Of a stretch of DNA of 33,515 nucleotides, positions 7,017-15,110 are shown in pieces. The translations under genes were made by a program, and so were the position numbers. The stretch covers positions 1 to 33,515 of the forward strand of contig JAIBAP010000063.1 in the NCBI GenBank assembly GCA_019695115.1, given 5' to 3'. The notes beneath the pieces were generated by a model. The model was not told the DNA's origin and did no database searches. It saw nothing but the letters and a program-made list of their open reading frames with translations. The first letter of the stretch is position 1, and the number at the start of each line of letters is the position of its first letter. Source of the stretch: Caldilineales bacterium (GTDB taxonomy: Bacteria > Chloroflexota > Anaerolineae > J102).

Positions 7017-8789
7017 ATGTCCAAGCATCGAATCTGGGTCCTGTTCGCCGGCCTTGTGCTGGTTGCCCTGTTGGCGGCAGCCTGCGGCGGCGCTACGGCG
7101 CCCACCGCTGCGCCGGCGCCAACCGAAGCGCCCACCGTTGCGCCGACGCCCGTCCCGCCCACACCTGAACCGACCAAGGCGCCCGAACCCACGGCCACAC
7201 CCGAACCGGCGCCAACCGAAGCGCCGGCCATGGAGTTGATGTCGAGCTCGGTGGATAGCTGCGACTACGGCGGCGAGATCAAGTCGATCGAAGCCATCGA
7301 TCCGTTGACTGTCAAGTTTACCCTCTGCTTCCCCGACCCGGCCTTCCCGGCCAAAGCCGCCGACACCTCCATGCAGATTCAGTCTTCGGACTATCTGGAG
7401 AAGACGGGCGGCACCGGCGACCTGCTGGAGAAACCCGTCGGCACCGGCCCCTACATGCTGAAGGAATGGCGCAAGGGCGACCAGATGATCATGGAAGCCA
7501 ACCCCAACTACTGGGGCGACAAGGCAAAAGCGCAGACGCTGGTCTTCCGCTGGAGCGCTGAGGCCGCCCAGCGTTTGCTCGAACTGCAATCAGGCAATGT
7601 CAGCGGCATCGACAACCCCGGCCCCGATGACTTCGCCGTCATCGAAGGCGACGCCAACCTCAAGCTCTACCCGCGCGCCGGCACCAACATCTTCTATGTT
7701 GGCATGAACAACACCTATCCGCCTTTCGACAACGAGAGAGTGCGACAGGCCTTCGCCATGGGCATCGACCGCGAGCGCATCGTCAAAACCTTCTACCCGG
7801 TGGGATCGTTGGTCGCCACCCAGTTCATGCCTTCCAGTATCTTTGGCTATAGCAAAGATCTCGACTGGTACAAGTATGACCCTGAGCAGGCCAAGAAGAT
7901 CCTGACCGAAGAAGGCGTCTACGATGCCAACGGCGTCTTCAAGACCACCATCACCTATCGCGACGTGGTGCGCGGCTACCTGCCCGAACCCGGCGTGGTG
8001 GCCCAGGACATCCAGGCGCAACTGAAGGATATCGGCGTCGAAGCCGAGATCGTGGTCATGGAATCCGGTTCCTACCTGGATGCCGCCGCCGCCGGCCAAC
8101 TCAATGGCTTCCACCTGTTGGGCTGGGGCGCCGACTATCCCGACGCCACCAACTTCCTGGACTATCACTTCGGCGCCGGCGCCAGCAAGCAGTTCGGCAA
8201 CAAGCATGACGACATCGTCGCCGCCCTCCAGCAAGCCGCCGCCTTGGCCGACCCGGCCAAGCGCCAGCCGATCTACGACCAGGCCAATGAGCTGATCAAG
8301 CAGCACGTGCCCATGATCCCGATCGCGCACGGCGGCAGCGCCGACGCCTTCCAGGCCAACTGCACCGGCGCTCATTCCAGCCCCCTGACGCGCGAGAAGA
8401 TGGCCGTCATCGACTGCGGTGGCGACACCCTCGTTTGGATGCAGAACGCCGAACCGGTCAGCCTCTATTGCGCCGATGAAACCGACGGCGAAACTTTCCG
8501 GGCCTGCGAACAGATGAGCGAAGCCCTGTTCTCGTATGAGGTCGGCACCACCAACGTCGAACCGGCCCTGGCCGAATCGTACGATGTCAACGACGACCTG
8601 ACCGAGTGGACCTTCCATCTACGGCCCGACGTCAAGTTCCATGATGGCAGCGACTTCGACGCCAACGATGTTGTGGCCACGTGGGACGCCCAATGGGATG
8701 CCGCCAGCCCGCTGCACACGGGTCGTGTTGGCGACTTCACCTACTTCCAGGCCTACTTCACCAAGTTCAAGAACGCGCCCGCCGAATGA
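7017..8789 (+). CDS. peptide/nickel-type ABC substrate-binding lipoprotein, circularly permuted
   Basis: A 590-residue extracytoplasmic solute receptor. The signal peptide ends in the lipobox LLAAAC (Cys23), followed by a Thr/Pro/Ala/Glu linker (about 26-72). The SBP_bac_5 (DppA/OppA) fold is present, but the order is rotated. Residues 86-450 (GGEIKSIEAIDPLTVKFTL, VGTGPYMLKEW, PPFDNERVRQAFAMGIDRE, LLGWGADYPDATNF, then IPIAHGG) match the middle and C-terminal parts of the family. Residues 468-590 (GGDTLVWMQNAEP, VEPALAESYDVNDDLTEWTF, FHDGSDFDANDVV, TYFQAYFTKF) match the family's N-terminal part. Six cysteines in the mature part (82, 104, 449, 467, 485, 497) are unusual. AGGAGG precedes the ATG. 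The ligand is unknown; peptides or other oligomers are plausible. Confidence 0.85.
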   Translation: MSKHRIWVLFAGLVLVALLAAACGGATAPTAAPAPTEAPTVAPTPVPPTPEPTKAPEPTATPEPAPTEAPAMELMSSSVDSCDYGGEIKSIEAIDPLTVKFTLCFPDPAFPAKAADTSMQIQSSDYLEKTGGTGDLLEKPVGTGPYMLKEWRKGDQMIMEANPNYWGDKAKAQTLVFRWSAEAAQRLLELQSGNVSGIDNPGPDDFAVIEGDANLKLYPRAGTNIFYVGMNNTYPPFDNERVRQAFAMGIDRERIVKTFYPVGSLVATQFMPSSIFGYSKDLDWYKYDPEQAKKILTEEGVYDANGVFKTTITYRDVVRGYLPEPGVVAQDIQAQLKDIGVEAEIVVMESGSYLDAAAAGQLNGFHLLGWGADYPDATNFLDYHFGAGASKQFGNKHDDIVAALQQAAALADPAKRQPIYDQANELIKQHVPMIPIAHGGSADAFQANCTGAHSSPLTREKMAVIDCGGDTLVWMQNAEPVSLYCADETDGETFRACEQMSEALFSYEVGTTNVEPALAESYDVNDDLTEWTFHLRPDVKFHDGSDFDANDVVATWDAQWDAASPLHTGRVGDFTYFQAYFTKFKNAPAE

Positions 8790-8836
8790 GACGGATGACG
8801 TCGCTTCTCCCTTCCGCCAACTGATTCATCACCGAC

Positions 8837-8866
8837 TGATGGGGCGCAGAAACCTGCGCCCCATCA
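8837..8866 (+). terminator. strong hairpin between binding protein and permease genes
   Basis: A perfect 13-bp stem (TGATGGGGCGCAG paired with CTGCGCCCCATCA) closes on an AAAC loop, with no T-run after it. It is better read as an mRNA-stabilising or partial-termination hairpin that favours the binding protein over the permeases than as a full terminator. Confidence 0.6.
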
Positions 8867-8907
8867 TGTCATTTCGGCTCGATAGCCGTCGAGAGAGCGC
8901 CCCAGCC

Positions 8908-9981
8908 ATGTCCAAGTACATCATTCAGCGCCTCATCTCCTCCATCCCCGTCCTCTTCGGCATCGTCTTCGTCACCTTCGCCCTGGCTCGTCTGTTGCCG
9001 GGCGACCCCTGCGTGGCGATGCTGGGCGAGAAAGCCAACGAGGTGACCTGTGGCGCCTTCAATGCCCGCTATGGCCTGGACAAGCCGATCCTGACCCAAT
9101 TCACCATCTACTTCCGCGATGTCCTGGCCGGCGACCTGGGCGAGTCATTTCGCTACGGCCGGCCCGTCACCGACCTGATCATCGAGCGTTTGCCTGTCAC
9201 CGTCGAACTGGCCTTGGCCGCCATGTTCTTGTCAATCATCCTTGGCGTCACTCTGGGCATTATCTCAGCCCGCAAGCAGAATTCCATCGTCGATGTAGCG
9301 ACGATGATGGGGGCGACGCTGGGATTCTCGGTGCCGGTGTTCGTGCTGGGGCTATTTCTGGCTTACGTCTTCGCCATCATCCTCAAAGGCACACCCTTTG
9401 CCCTGCCGCCGTCGGGCCGTCTCTCGGCCGGGATGAACGTGCCATCGCTGCCCGACACCCTCGGCCTGGAGAAAGGCAGCCCCTTCTTTGGCCTGGCGAG
9501 TTTTCTGGGCAACATGTACATCTTCGATGCCATCGTCCATACCGATCTCGACCTTCTGGGCGATGCCGTCAAACACCTGATCCTCCCGGCCATCGCCCTT
9601 TGCACCATCCCGATGTCGATCATCGCCCGCATGACCCGCTCCAGTCTGCTGGAAGTGACCTCCCAGGACTATGTGCGCACGGCCCGCGCCAAAGGACTCA
9701 ACGAGCGCGTCGTCCTCTTTCGCCATGCCCTGCGCAACGCCCTCTTGCCGGTCGTCACCATCATCGGCCTCTCCCTAGGACTTCTGCTCAGCGGCGCTGT
9801 CCTCACCGAAACCATCTTTGGTTTTTCGGGCGTGGGGCGCATCCTGTTCGACTCGATCACCTCGCGCGATTATGCCCCCATCCAGGGCTTCACGCTCATC
9901 ACCGCCGTGGGCTTTTTGATCCTCAACCTCATCGTCGACATCCTCTACGGCTTCCTCGACCCGCGCATCCGCCTGAAATAG
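8908..9981 (+). CDS. ABC transporter permease, DppB/OppB family
   Basis: A 357-residue inner-membrane permease subunit of a peptide-type importer. The start MSKYIIQRLISSIPVLFGIVFVTFALARLLPGDP is the classic DppB N-terminus, which is why the ATG at 8908 was preferred to earlier in-frame codons. Several hydrophobic helices follow. The cytoplasmic EAA loop that docks the ATPase is clear (QDYVRTARAKGLNE, then HALRNALLPVVT), and the C-terminal FGFSGVGRILFDSI and YGFLDPRIR are standard. The first outer loop carries two cysteines (Cys35, Cys48) where most family members have none. It follows the binding protein after a hairpin and precedes the DppC-like partner. Confidence 0.9.
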   Translation: MSKYIIQRLISSIPVLFGIVFVTFALARLLPGDPCVAMLGEKANEVTCGAFNARYGLDKPILTQFTIYFRDVLAGDLGESFRYGRPVTDLIIERLPVTVELALAAMFLSIILGVTLGIISARKQNSIVDVATMMGATLGFSVPVFVLGLFLAYVFAIILKGTPFALPPSGRLSAGMNVPSLPDTLGLEKGSPFFGLASFLGNMYIFDAIVHTDLDLLGDAVKHLILPAIALCTIPMSIIARMTRSSLLEVTSQDYVRTARAKGLNERVVLFRHALRNALLPVVTIIGLSLGLLLSGAVLTETIFGFSGVGRILFDSITSRDYAPIQGFTLITAVGFLILNLIVDILYGFLDPRIRLK

Positions 9982-10033
9982 AAGCCCCTTCGCGCACTTT
10001 GCACCCCCACCGATTCGAACCTGGAGCGCATTC

Positions 10034-11092
10034 ATGGCCACGTCGTCAGAAGTTGTCACCCCGCCGGTTGACCTCAAGTTCAAACCCTCTCGACGCAGCC
10101 ATAGCTTGTGGTACGAGGCCGTCCGCGACCTGTTGCGACGGCGATCCGGTCAGGTCGGTTTAGTCATCATCGCCTTCCTGGTCATCATCGCCGTTTTTTC
10201 CCCCCAACTCTCGACCCATGACCCCCTTCAGGTGCTGATCGGCGTCGAGGACAACGTCAAGCGCCGCACGCCGCCCTGCATCTATGCCGCCAATGGGCTG
10301 CCGTCGCTGCCCGTCGTGCGCAGTTTTCAGTGCGACCCCTCGTTGCCAGAACACTATTTCGGGGTCGATGGCAACGTGCGCGATCTCTACAGCCGCGTCC
10401 TCTACGGCGCCCGTGTGTCGTTGCGGGTCGGCTTCTACGTCGTCTTCGTCGCCCTGCTGTCGGGGACGCTGATCGGCGCCGTATCGGGCTATCTTGGCGG
10501 CCGCATCGACAACGTGCTCATGCGCCTGATGGACATCGTGCTGGCCTTTCCGGCCCTCGTCCTGGCCATTGCCATCAACTCCGCCCTCCTCCAGGCCCTG
10601 GACACCAGCCTGCTTACCACCATCATCGACGGGCTGAAGCGCCTTCTGGGGTTCGAGGATGTGGGCCTGCTGACGGCGCTGATGGCCGTCTCGCTCGTCT
10701 CGATCCCCACCTTTGCCCGGCTGGCGCGGGCCAGCGTGCTCTCGATCAAAGAACAGGAATATGTCACCGCGGCGCGGGCGATCGGCGCCCCCCCCAACCG
10801 CATCCTGTTGCGCGGCATCTTGCCCAATGCCATGGCGCCCTTGATCGTCGCCGCCACCTTGGGTGTGGCTTCGGCCATCCTCGACACCGCCGCCCTCTCG
10901 TTTCTGGGCCTGGGCGCGCAGCCGCCCACGCCCGAATGGGGCGCCATGATCGGCGCCGAACGCAACCAGATGTTCACGGCCCCCTACCTGATCATCTTCC
11001 CCGGCCTGGCCATTGCCCTGACCGTCCTCGGCTTCAACCTCCTGGGCGATGGCCTGCGCGACGCCCTCGACCCGCGGATGAAGAACCGCTAG
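10034..11092 (+). CDS. ABC transporter permease, DppC/OppC family
   Basis: A 352-residue partner permease. The N-terminal cytoplasmic arm (SLWYEAVRDLLRRRSGQVGL) leads into the first membrane helix. The outer segment after it (about 62-115) is longer than usual and includes two cysteines, Cys82 and Cys100. FGVDGNVRDLYSRVLYGARVSL is the family's conserved FGTDxxGRD-type motif. The EAA loop is KEQEYVTAARAIGAPPNRIL followed by HGILPN-like RGILPNAMAPLIV, and the end is SFLGLGAQPPTPEWGAMI, LLGDGLRDALDPR. No ATPase gene follows, so the ATP-hydrolysing subunits must be encoded elsewhere or shared. Confidence 0.9.
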   Translation: MATSSEVVTPPVDLKFKPSRRSHSLWYEAVRDLLRRRSGQVGLVIIAFLVIIAVFSPQLSTHDPLQVLIGVEDNVKRRTPPCIYAANGLPSLPVVRSFQCDPSLPEHYFGVDGNVRDLYSRVLYGARVSLRVGFYVVFVALLSGTLIGAVSGYLGGRIDNVLMRLMDIVLAFPALVLAIAINSALLQALDTSLLTTIIDGLKRLLGFEDVGLLTALMAVSLVSIPTFARLARASVLSIKEQEYVTAARAIGAPPNRILLRGILPNAMAPLIVAATLGVASAILDTAALSFLGLGAQPPTPEWGAMIGAERNQMFTAPYLIIFPGLAIALTVLGFNLLGDGLRDALDPRMKNR

Positions 11093-11136
11093 ACGGACGA
11101 CGCCGCCCCCCCTTTCCCATCCCGCCCCCCGATCTC

Positions 11137-11655
11137 ATGCCCGAACGCATCATCACCCTTGCCGGCCATCCCATCTCCCCCGTCCTGGGCGCCCCTGTCC
11201 GGGTGGGCGACCCGGCCCCTGCCGCCGCCGGCCGCACCAATGTCTTCGGCGTCGACAGCTTCGACGTCCTTGCCGACACCGCCGGCAAAGTGCGCGTGCT
11301 CAATTTCGTCCCCAGCCTCAACACCAGCATCTGCTCGGCCCAGACCAAACGCTTCAACGAGGCTCTGGCCGGCGACGAAGGCGTGGCCGTGGTCACGATC
11401 AGCGCCGATCTCCCGGCCATGCAGCGCAGTTGGTGCGCCACCGCCGGGCTGGAGAACGCCCTCATGGTCTCCGACGCTTTCGATATGGCTATCGGCAGCG
11501 CCTATGGGACATACATTCGCGATATCCGCCTGGACCAGCGTGCTGTGGTGGTGGTCGATCGCGAAGACGTCGTGCGCCATGCCGAATACTGCTCCGACAT
11601 CGACATGCACCCCGATTACCAGGCTGCGTTGGCGGCAGTGAAATCACTGCTTTGA
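11137..11655 (+). CDS. tpx: thiol peroxidase (atypical 2-Cys peroxiredoxin)
   Basis: A 172-residue Tpx, which reduces hydrogen peroxide and alkyl hydroperoxides at the expense of thioredoxin. PSLNTSICSAQTKRFNEA carries the peroxidatic Cys66 with its TxxC Thr63. The resolving Cys100 sits in SWCATAGLENALMVSD, the position expected for Tpx and distinct from Bcp or AhpC. The N-terminal LAGHPISPVLGAPVRVGDPAP is typical. The ATG at 11137 gives the usual length; the frame is open far upstream, but only as a shadow of the permease gene. It lies 44 bases after the DppC-like gene and could be co-transcribed with it. Confidence 0.88.
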   Translation: MPERIITLAGHPISPVLGAPVRVGDPAPAAAGRTNVFGVDSFDVLADTAGKVRVLNFVPSLNTSICSAQTKRFNEALAGDEGVAVVTISADLPAMQRSWCATAGLENALMVSDAFDMAIGSAYGTYIRDIRLDQRAVVVVDREDVVRHAEYCSDIDMHPDYQAALAAVKSLL

Positions 11656-11715
11656 TGGCTCTTGGTTATGAGGTCCCGATAACCAGGGACCACGAGCCAA
11701 TGACGCGCGCGACCC

Positions 11716-12906
11716 ATGAAGCAACCCGCAGGCGTCCTCATCGGGCGGGAACTGACCAAATTCCTGCTGTTGGCCATATTGGTGCGGTTGGTGCGCGACA
11801 CGGGCGTGCGGATGATGTACCCCTTCCTGCCGGCCTATGCCGCCGGCCTGGGCGTAACCCTGACGGCGATGGGCGTCCTGCTCTCGCTGCGCAACGGCGC
11901 CATCCTCCTGGCCCCCTACTTCGGCCATCTTTCCGACCGCGGCGGCCCCCGGCGTTTGCTTCTGTTTGGTTTCGGCCTCCTGGCCCTGGGGATGACGGTG
12001 ATGGGCTGGGCCAATGGCATGGTCATGGCGGCGGCGGCGTTCGTGCTCCTGGGGCTATCCGACGCCATCAACACGGCCTTGATGCAGGCCTATGTCAGCG
12101 ATCACTCGCCGGTCGCCATGCGCGGCCGGGCGCTGGCCATCGTCGAATACGCCTGGGCGATCACCGGCATCGCTCTCCTGCCCCTGGTGGGCTGGCTGAT
12201 TGCCGCCGTCAGCTGGCAGACGCCATTCCGGCTGATGGGGCTGGCGGCGGTGGCGGCTATGCTGCTACTGGCCTTTGCCATGCCCGGCGACCCCCCGCGC
12301 AGCAACCGCCCACATCTGACCCTGCGCACCCAGATGGCCGGCATCGTCCGCGACCGCAGCGCCTTTGCAGCGGTGCTGGCCAGCGGCCTGGTGTTCATCG
12401 CCGTCGAGACCGTGTTCGTCGTCTGGGGCGCGCACCTTGAGCGGCGTTTTGGCTTCGACCCGGCGCAGATCGGCGGCGTCGCCGTCATCATCGGCCTGGC
12501 CGAGTTGGGCGGGTCGGTGCTCTCCAGCCTGATCATCGACAAGACCGGCAAACGGCGGGGGACGACGGCTGGGGTGCTGGCTTTCATCTTCATCCTGGCC
12601 CTGATGCCCTGGCTCGACCGTTCGTTGGCGCTGGTAGTGACGGGGCTGGCGCTGGCCTCGATGTGCCTGGAATATACGGTGGTGAGCAGCATCCCTCTGC
12701 TGGGCCAGCAGCGCCCCGGCAGCCGCGCCAGCGTGTTTGCGATGGGCGTGATGATGGCGGCCATGACTCGCGGCGCCACCGACGCCGTCGCCACCTGGCT
12801 GTTCGAGAATGTCGCCTTCCTGGCTGCCATGGGCTACGCCCTCATCGCCCTGGTGGGGTCGGCCTGGCTGTTGTGGCGACGGGTGGAGGAGCGGGCGGAG
12901 GCGTAG
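11716..12906 (+). CDS. MFS transporter
   Basis: A 396-residue major facilitator protein with about 12 hydrophobic segments. The loop 2-3 motif is visible as YFGHLSDRGGPRRLLL (the family GxLxDRxGRR type), and the equivalent loop in the second half is SSLIIDKTGKRRGTTAG, placing it as a two-bundle symmetric carrier. The pattern (YPFLPAYAAGLGVTLTAMGV; SDAINTALMQAYVSD) resembles drug or sugar efflux MFS members. The substrate cannot be read. It begins 60 bases after tpx and ends just before the mqnC promoter. Confidence 0.8.
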   Translation: MKQPAGVLIGRELTKFLLLAILVRLVRDTGVRMMYPFLPAYAAGLGVTLTAMGVLLSLRNGAILLAPYFGHLSDRGGPRRLLLFGFGLLALGMTVMGWANGMVMAAAAFVLLGLSDAINTALMQAYVSDHSPVAMRGRALAIVEYAWAITGIALLPLVGWLIAAVSWQTPFRLMGLAAVAAMLLLAFAMPGDPPRSNRPHLTLRTQMAGIVRDRSAFAAVLASGLVFIAVETVFVVWGAHLERRFGFDPAQIGGVAVIIGLAELGGSVLSSLIIDKTGKRRGTTAGVLAFIFILALMPWLDRSLALVVTGLALASMCLEYTVVSSIPLLGQQRPGSRASVFAMGVMMAAMTRGATDAVATWLFENVAFLAAMGYALIALVGSAWLLWRRVEERAEA

Positions 12907-12921
12907 GAAACGGGGGGAATG

Positions 12922-12930
12922 TGATAAAAT
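12922..12930 (+). promoter_or_regulatory. possible extended -10 promoter for mqnC
   Basis: TGATAAAAT matches an extended -10 element (TAAAAT at 12925-12930), about 65 bases before the mqnC start and just after the MFS stop. No clear -35 is seen. Confidence 0.4.
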
Positions 12931-12995
12931 CTACAGCCGTCGCCAGCATCTCCGGCCTATGATCGCCAGTATCGACTCTGGCCTCGCATCCATCT

Positions 12996-14165
12996 ATGAA
13001 CACCACCGATCTCCTCCACAAAGCCGCCGCCGGGGAGCGCCTGACCCCGGACGAGGGCCTGCACCTTTACACTCAGGCCGACCCCGAAGCCGTGATGGCC
13101 ATCGCCCACGACCTCCGCTTGCAACGCACGGCGCCCGGCCTGGTCACCTATCTTGTCGACCGCAACATCAACTACACCAACGCCTGCACCACCGACTGCC
13201 AGTTTTGCTCGTTCTACCGTGTGCCCGGCCACCCCGAAGTCTACGTCCTCAGCCGGGAACAGATCGGTGAGAAGGTGGAAGAACTGCTGGCCTGGGGTGG
13301 GACGCGCATCCTCATGCAGGGCGGCCACAACCCGGCCCTGCGCATCGACTGGTACGAGGACATGCTGCGCTGGCTGAAGGCCACCTACCCCGAGATCGAA
13401 CTGGATTGCTTCAGCCCCTCGGAGATCGAAAACATCGCCCGGCTGGAAGGGCTGACGATGGCACAGGTGCTGGCCCGGCTCAACCAGGCGGGGCTGGATG
13501 GGCTGCCGGGTGGCGGGGCCGAAATCCTGGATGATGACGTGCGCGACCGCATCTCACCCAAGAAAACCAAGACCGCCGAATGGATCCACGCCATGCGCAT
13601 CGCCCAGGGCCGGGGCATGGTCACAAGCGCCACCATGGTCATCGGCTTCGATGAGACCATGCAGCAGCGCCTCAACAGCCTCACCCGGCTGCGCGAGTTG
13701 CAGGACGAATCGTTGGCGAGTCATGGCAACGGCTTTAGCGCCTTCATCATGTGGACGGCGCAACTCAGCCACACCAACAGCCTGGGACGCAGCCGCCACC
13801 GCCACAAGTACGGCGCCGGCTACGACGAGTATCTGCACACCAACGCGCTCGCCCGCATCTACCTCGACAACTTCACCAATTTTCAGGCCAGTTGGCCCAC
13901 TCAGGGCCTGGACACCGCTCGCCGCGCCCTTTGCGCCGGGGCCAACGACTTCGGCAGCACCATGCTGGAGGAGAATGTGGTCAGCCAGGCGGCGGCCTAC
14001 ACCCAGCAAGAACAGCGCATGACCGTCCATCGCCTGCACGAGCAGATCCGCCAGACCGGTTTCACGCCCGCGCAGCGCGATAGTCGCTATCGTCTTGTCC
14101 GCACCTTCGACCGCGTCATGACGGCAGCGGAGCTGGCGCCGGTGGCGATACCGACGCGGCTATAA
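12996..14165 (+). CDS. mqnC: cyclic dehypoxanthinyl futalosine synthase (radical SAM)
   Basis: A 389-residue radical SAM enzyme of the futalosine menaquinone pathway. It cyclises dehypoxanthine futalosine, forming the ring that becomes the naphthoquinone head. The cluster-binding CxxxCxxC is in YTNACTTDCQFCSFYR (Cys64, Cys68, Cys71). ILMQGGHNPALRIDWYEDML, LPGGGAEILDDDVRDRISPK, and the closing NFQASWPTQGLDTARRALC with GANDFGSTMLEENVVSQA are MqnC-specific relative to MqnE and CofG/H. TGFTPAQRDSRYR ends the domain. Length is normal. The prenyltransferase of the same pathway lies about 950 bases downstream, separated by an insert. Confidence 0.9.
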   Translation: MNTTDLLHKAAAGERLTPDEGLHLYTQADPEAVMAIAHDLRLQRTAPGLVTYLVDRNINYTNACTTDCQFCSFYRVPGHPEVYVLSREQIGEKVEELLAWGGTRILMQGGHNPALRIDWYEDMLRWLKATYPEIELDCFSPSEIENIARLEGLTMAQVLARLNQAGLDGLPGGGAEILDDDVRDRISPKKTKTAEWIHAMRIAQGRGMVTSATMVIGFDETMQQRLNSLTRLRELQDESLASHGNGFSAFIMWTAQLSHTNSLGRSRHRHKYGAGYDEYLHTNALARIYLDNFTNFQASWPTQGLDTARRALCAGANDFGSTMLEENVVSQAAAYTQQEQRMTVHRLHEQIRQTGFTPAQRDSRYRLVRTFDRVMTAAELAPVAIPTRL

Positions 14166-14220
14166 GCCAGGATGGCCTTCATCTCCTCCCACCTCAGTCA
14201 AGATCCAGGAGCAGTGGCCG

Positions 14221-14583
14221 ATGCCAACCATTACCCTTGAACCCGAACTCTACACACGAATCAAAGAAACAGCTCGCAAACAGGCTTCTTCCATCGATTC
14301 CGTGGTCGCTGAGGCGGCCAATCACTATCTTTGGGAATTGGAACGCCAGAAGATTTCAGAAGAGGCAGCAGCCTACCGCGACCATCACGCAGAACTAAGA
14401 CAGCATTTCCTCGGCAAATACATCGCCATGCACAACGGTGAGGTGGTGGATTGCGACGCGAATGTGGATGTGCTCTGGCAGCGCGTGCGTCAACGATTCG
14501 GATGCACACCGGTCATGATTGTTTTGGTGGGGGCATCGCCTGAAGAAACTATTTCTCGGCATGGTTTTCGATTCGAGTCATAA
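14221..14583 (+). CDS. RHH-like N-terminus plus DUF5678-like protein
   Basis: A 120-residue protein of unknown function. Residues 1-45 (TITLEPELYTRIKETARKQA, SIDSVVAEAANHYLWELERQ) look like a ribbon-helix-helix DNA-binding module as found in antitoxins. Residues 65-105 (KYIAMHNGEVVDCDANVDVL, then TPVMIVLVG) resemble the DUF5678 fold. A GGAG-like site (CAGGAGC, 14205-14211) precedes the ATG. Base composition is visibly more A/T-rich than mqnC upstream or mqnP downstream. It is followed, after a palindromic repeat, by a retropepsin-like protein; such pairs are reported as neighbours in many bacteria, but I can only infer a joint function here. Confidence 0.65.
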   Translation: MPTITLEPELYTRIKETARKQASSIDSVVAEAANHYLWELERQKISEEAAAYRDHHAELRQHFLGKYIAMHNGEVVDCDANVDVLWQRVRQRFGCTPVMIVLVGASPEETISRHGFRFES

Positions 14584-14601
14584 GCAATGATGTATCAGTT
14601 C

Positions 14602-14684
14602 AGGTGCGACGCACTTCGAGCGCCTTCATGACCTGCATGGTGCTGAAACCCGAGTCATTTACGCTCGCGAAGTGCGTCGCACCT
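14602..14684. repeat. 83-base palindromic element (MITE/REP-like)
   Basis: AGGTGCGACGCACTTCG at 14602-14618 is repeated as a perfect inverted arm at 14668-14684 (17 bp). Both arms continue inward with CGCTCG/CGAGCG, offset by a two-base insert. Each arm contains the near-palindrome GTGCGACGCAC. The 45-50 bases between the arms encode nothing recognisable. It lies between the two A/T-rich genes. Confidence 0.65.
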
Positions 14685-14704
14685 CAAAGGTGAACACTTA
14701 CGCA

Positions 14705-15085
14705 ATGAAATACTCGCATAATAGTACATATTTACCACCATGTCCGGAAATAACGATTATTTTGCGCAACGAAGATACTGATCTTAGCACACAATCCCTG
14801 CCTGCTCTACTCGACACTGGCGCGGATGCAAGTTTCGTGCCACTTCATCACTTGCGCAAACTCAGGGCTTATGTAATTCAAGAAGCATTTGTGCGCAGTC
14901 ATTGGGGCGATCGACATCGCGTCCATCTTTTCAGGATCGACATCGTCTTGGACGGCCTGACTTTGGTGGGCATGAATGTCGTTGGAGATGAGTATGGCTC
15001 AGAGGTGATCCTCGGACGGGATGTGATCAACCGTTTGCGTCTATTCCTGGATGGCCCAGGCAGCGCCACCGAGGTCTTTCCGTGA
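14705..15085 (+). CDS. retropepsin-like aspartic protease family protein
   Basis: A protein of 126 residues (from the ATG at 14705) with a single-domain retropepsin-like fold. SLPALLDTGADASFVPLHHL carries the catalytic DTGA motif, and SEVILGRDVINRLRLFLDGP carries the conserved ILG-x-D/N signature near the C-terminus. Such small bacterial aspartyl-protease-like proteins would act as dimers; their substrates are unknown. A GTG at 14672 in the same frame lies inside the palindromic repeat, so the ATG with AAAGGTGA upstream is preferred. The DNA is A/T-rich compared with its neighbours, a sign of acquisition together with the preceding gene. Confidence 0.75.
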   Translation: MKYSHNSTYLPPCPEITIILRNEDTDLSTQSLPALLDTGADASFVPLHHLRKLRAYVIQEAFVRSHWGDRHRVHLFRIDIVLDGLTLVGMNVVGDEYGSEVILGRDVINRLRLFLDGPGSATEVFP

Positions 15086-15110
15086 GCGAGCTACGATTGC
15101 CAGGCTATCA

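Noticed and set aside
10330-11136. Upstream in-frame extension of thiol peroxidase
   Set aside because: The extension is an Arg/Pro-rich shadow of the DppC-type permease gene; the Tpx domain is complete from the ATG at 11137.
12996-14165. MqnE or CofH instead of MqnC
   Set aside because: The LPGGGAEILDD and GANDFGSTMLEENVV blocks together with QASWPTQGLD and the mqnP neighbour fit MqnC better.
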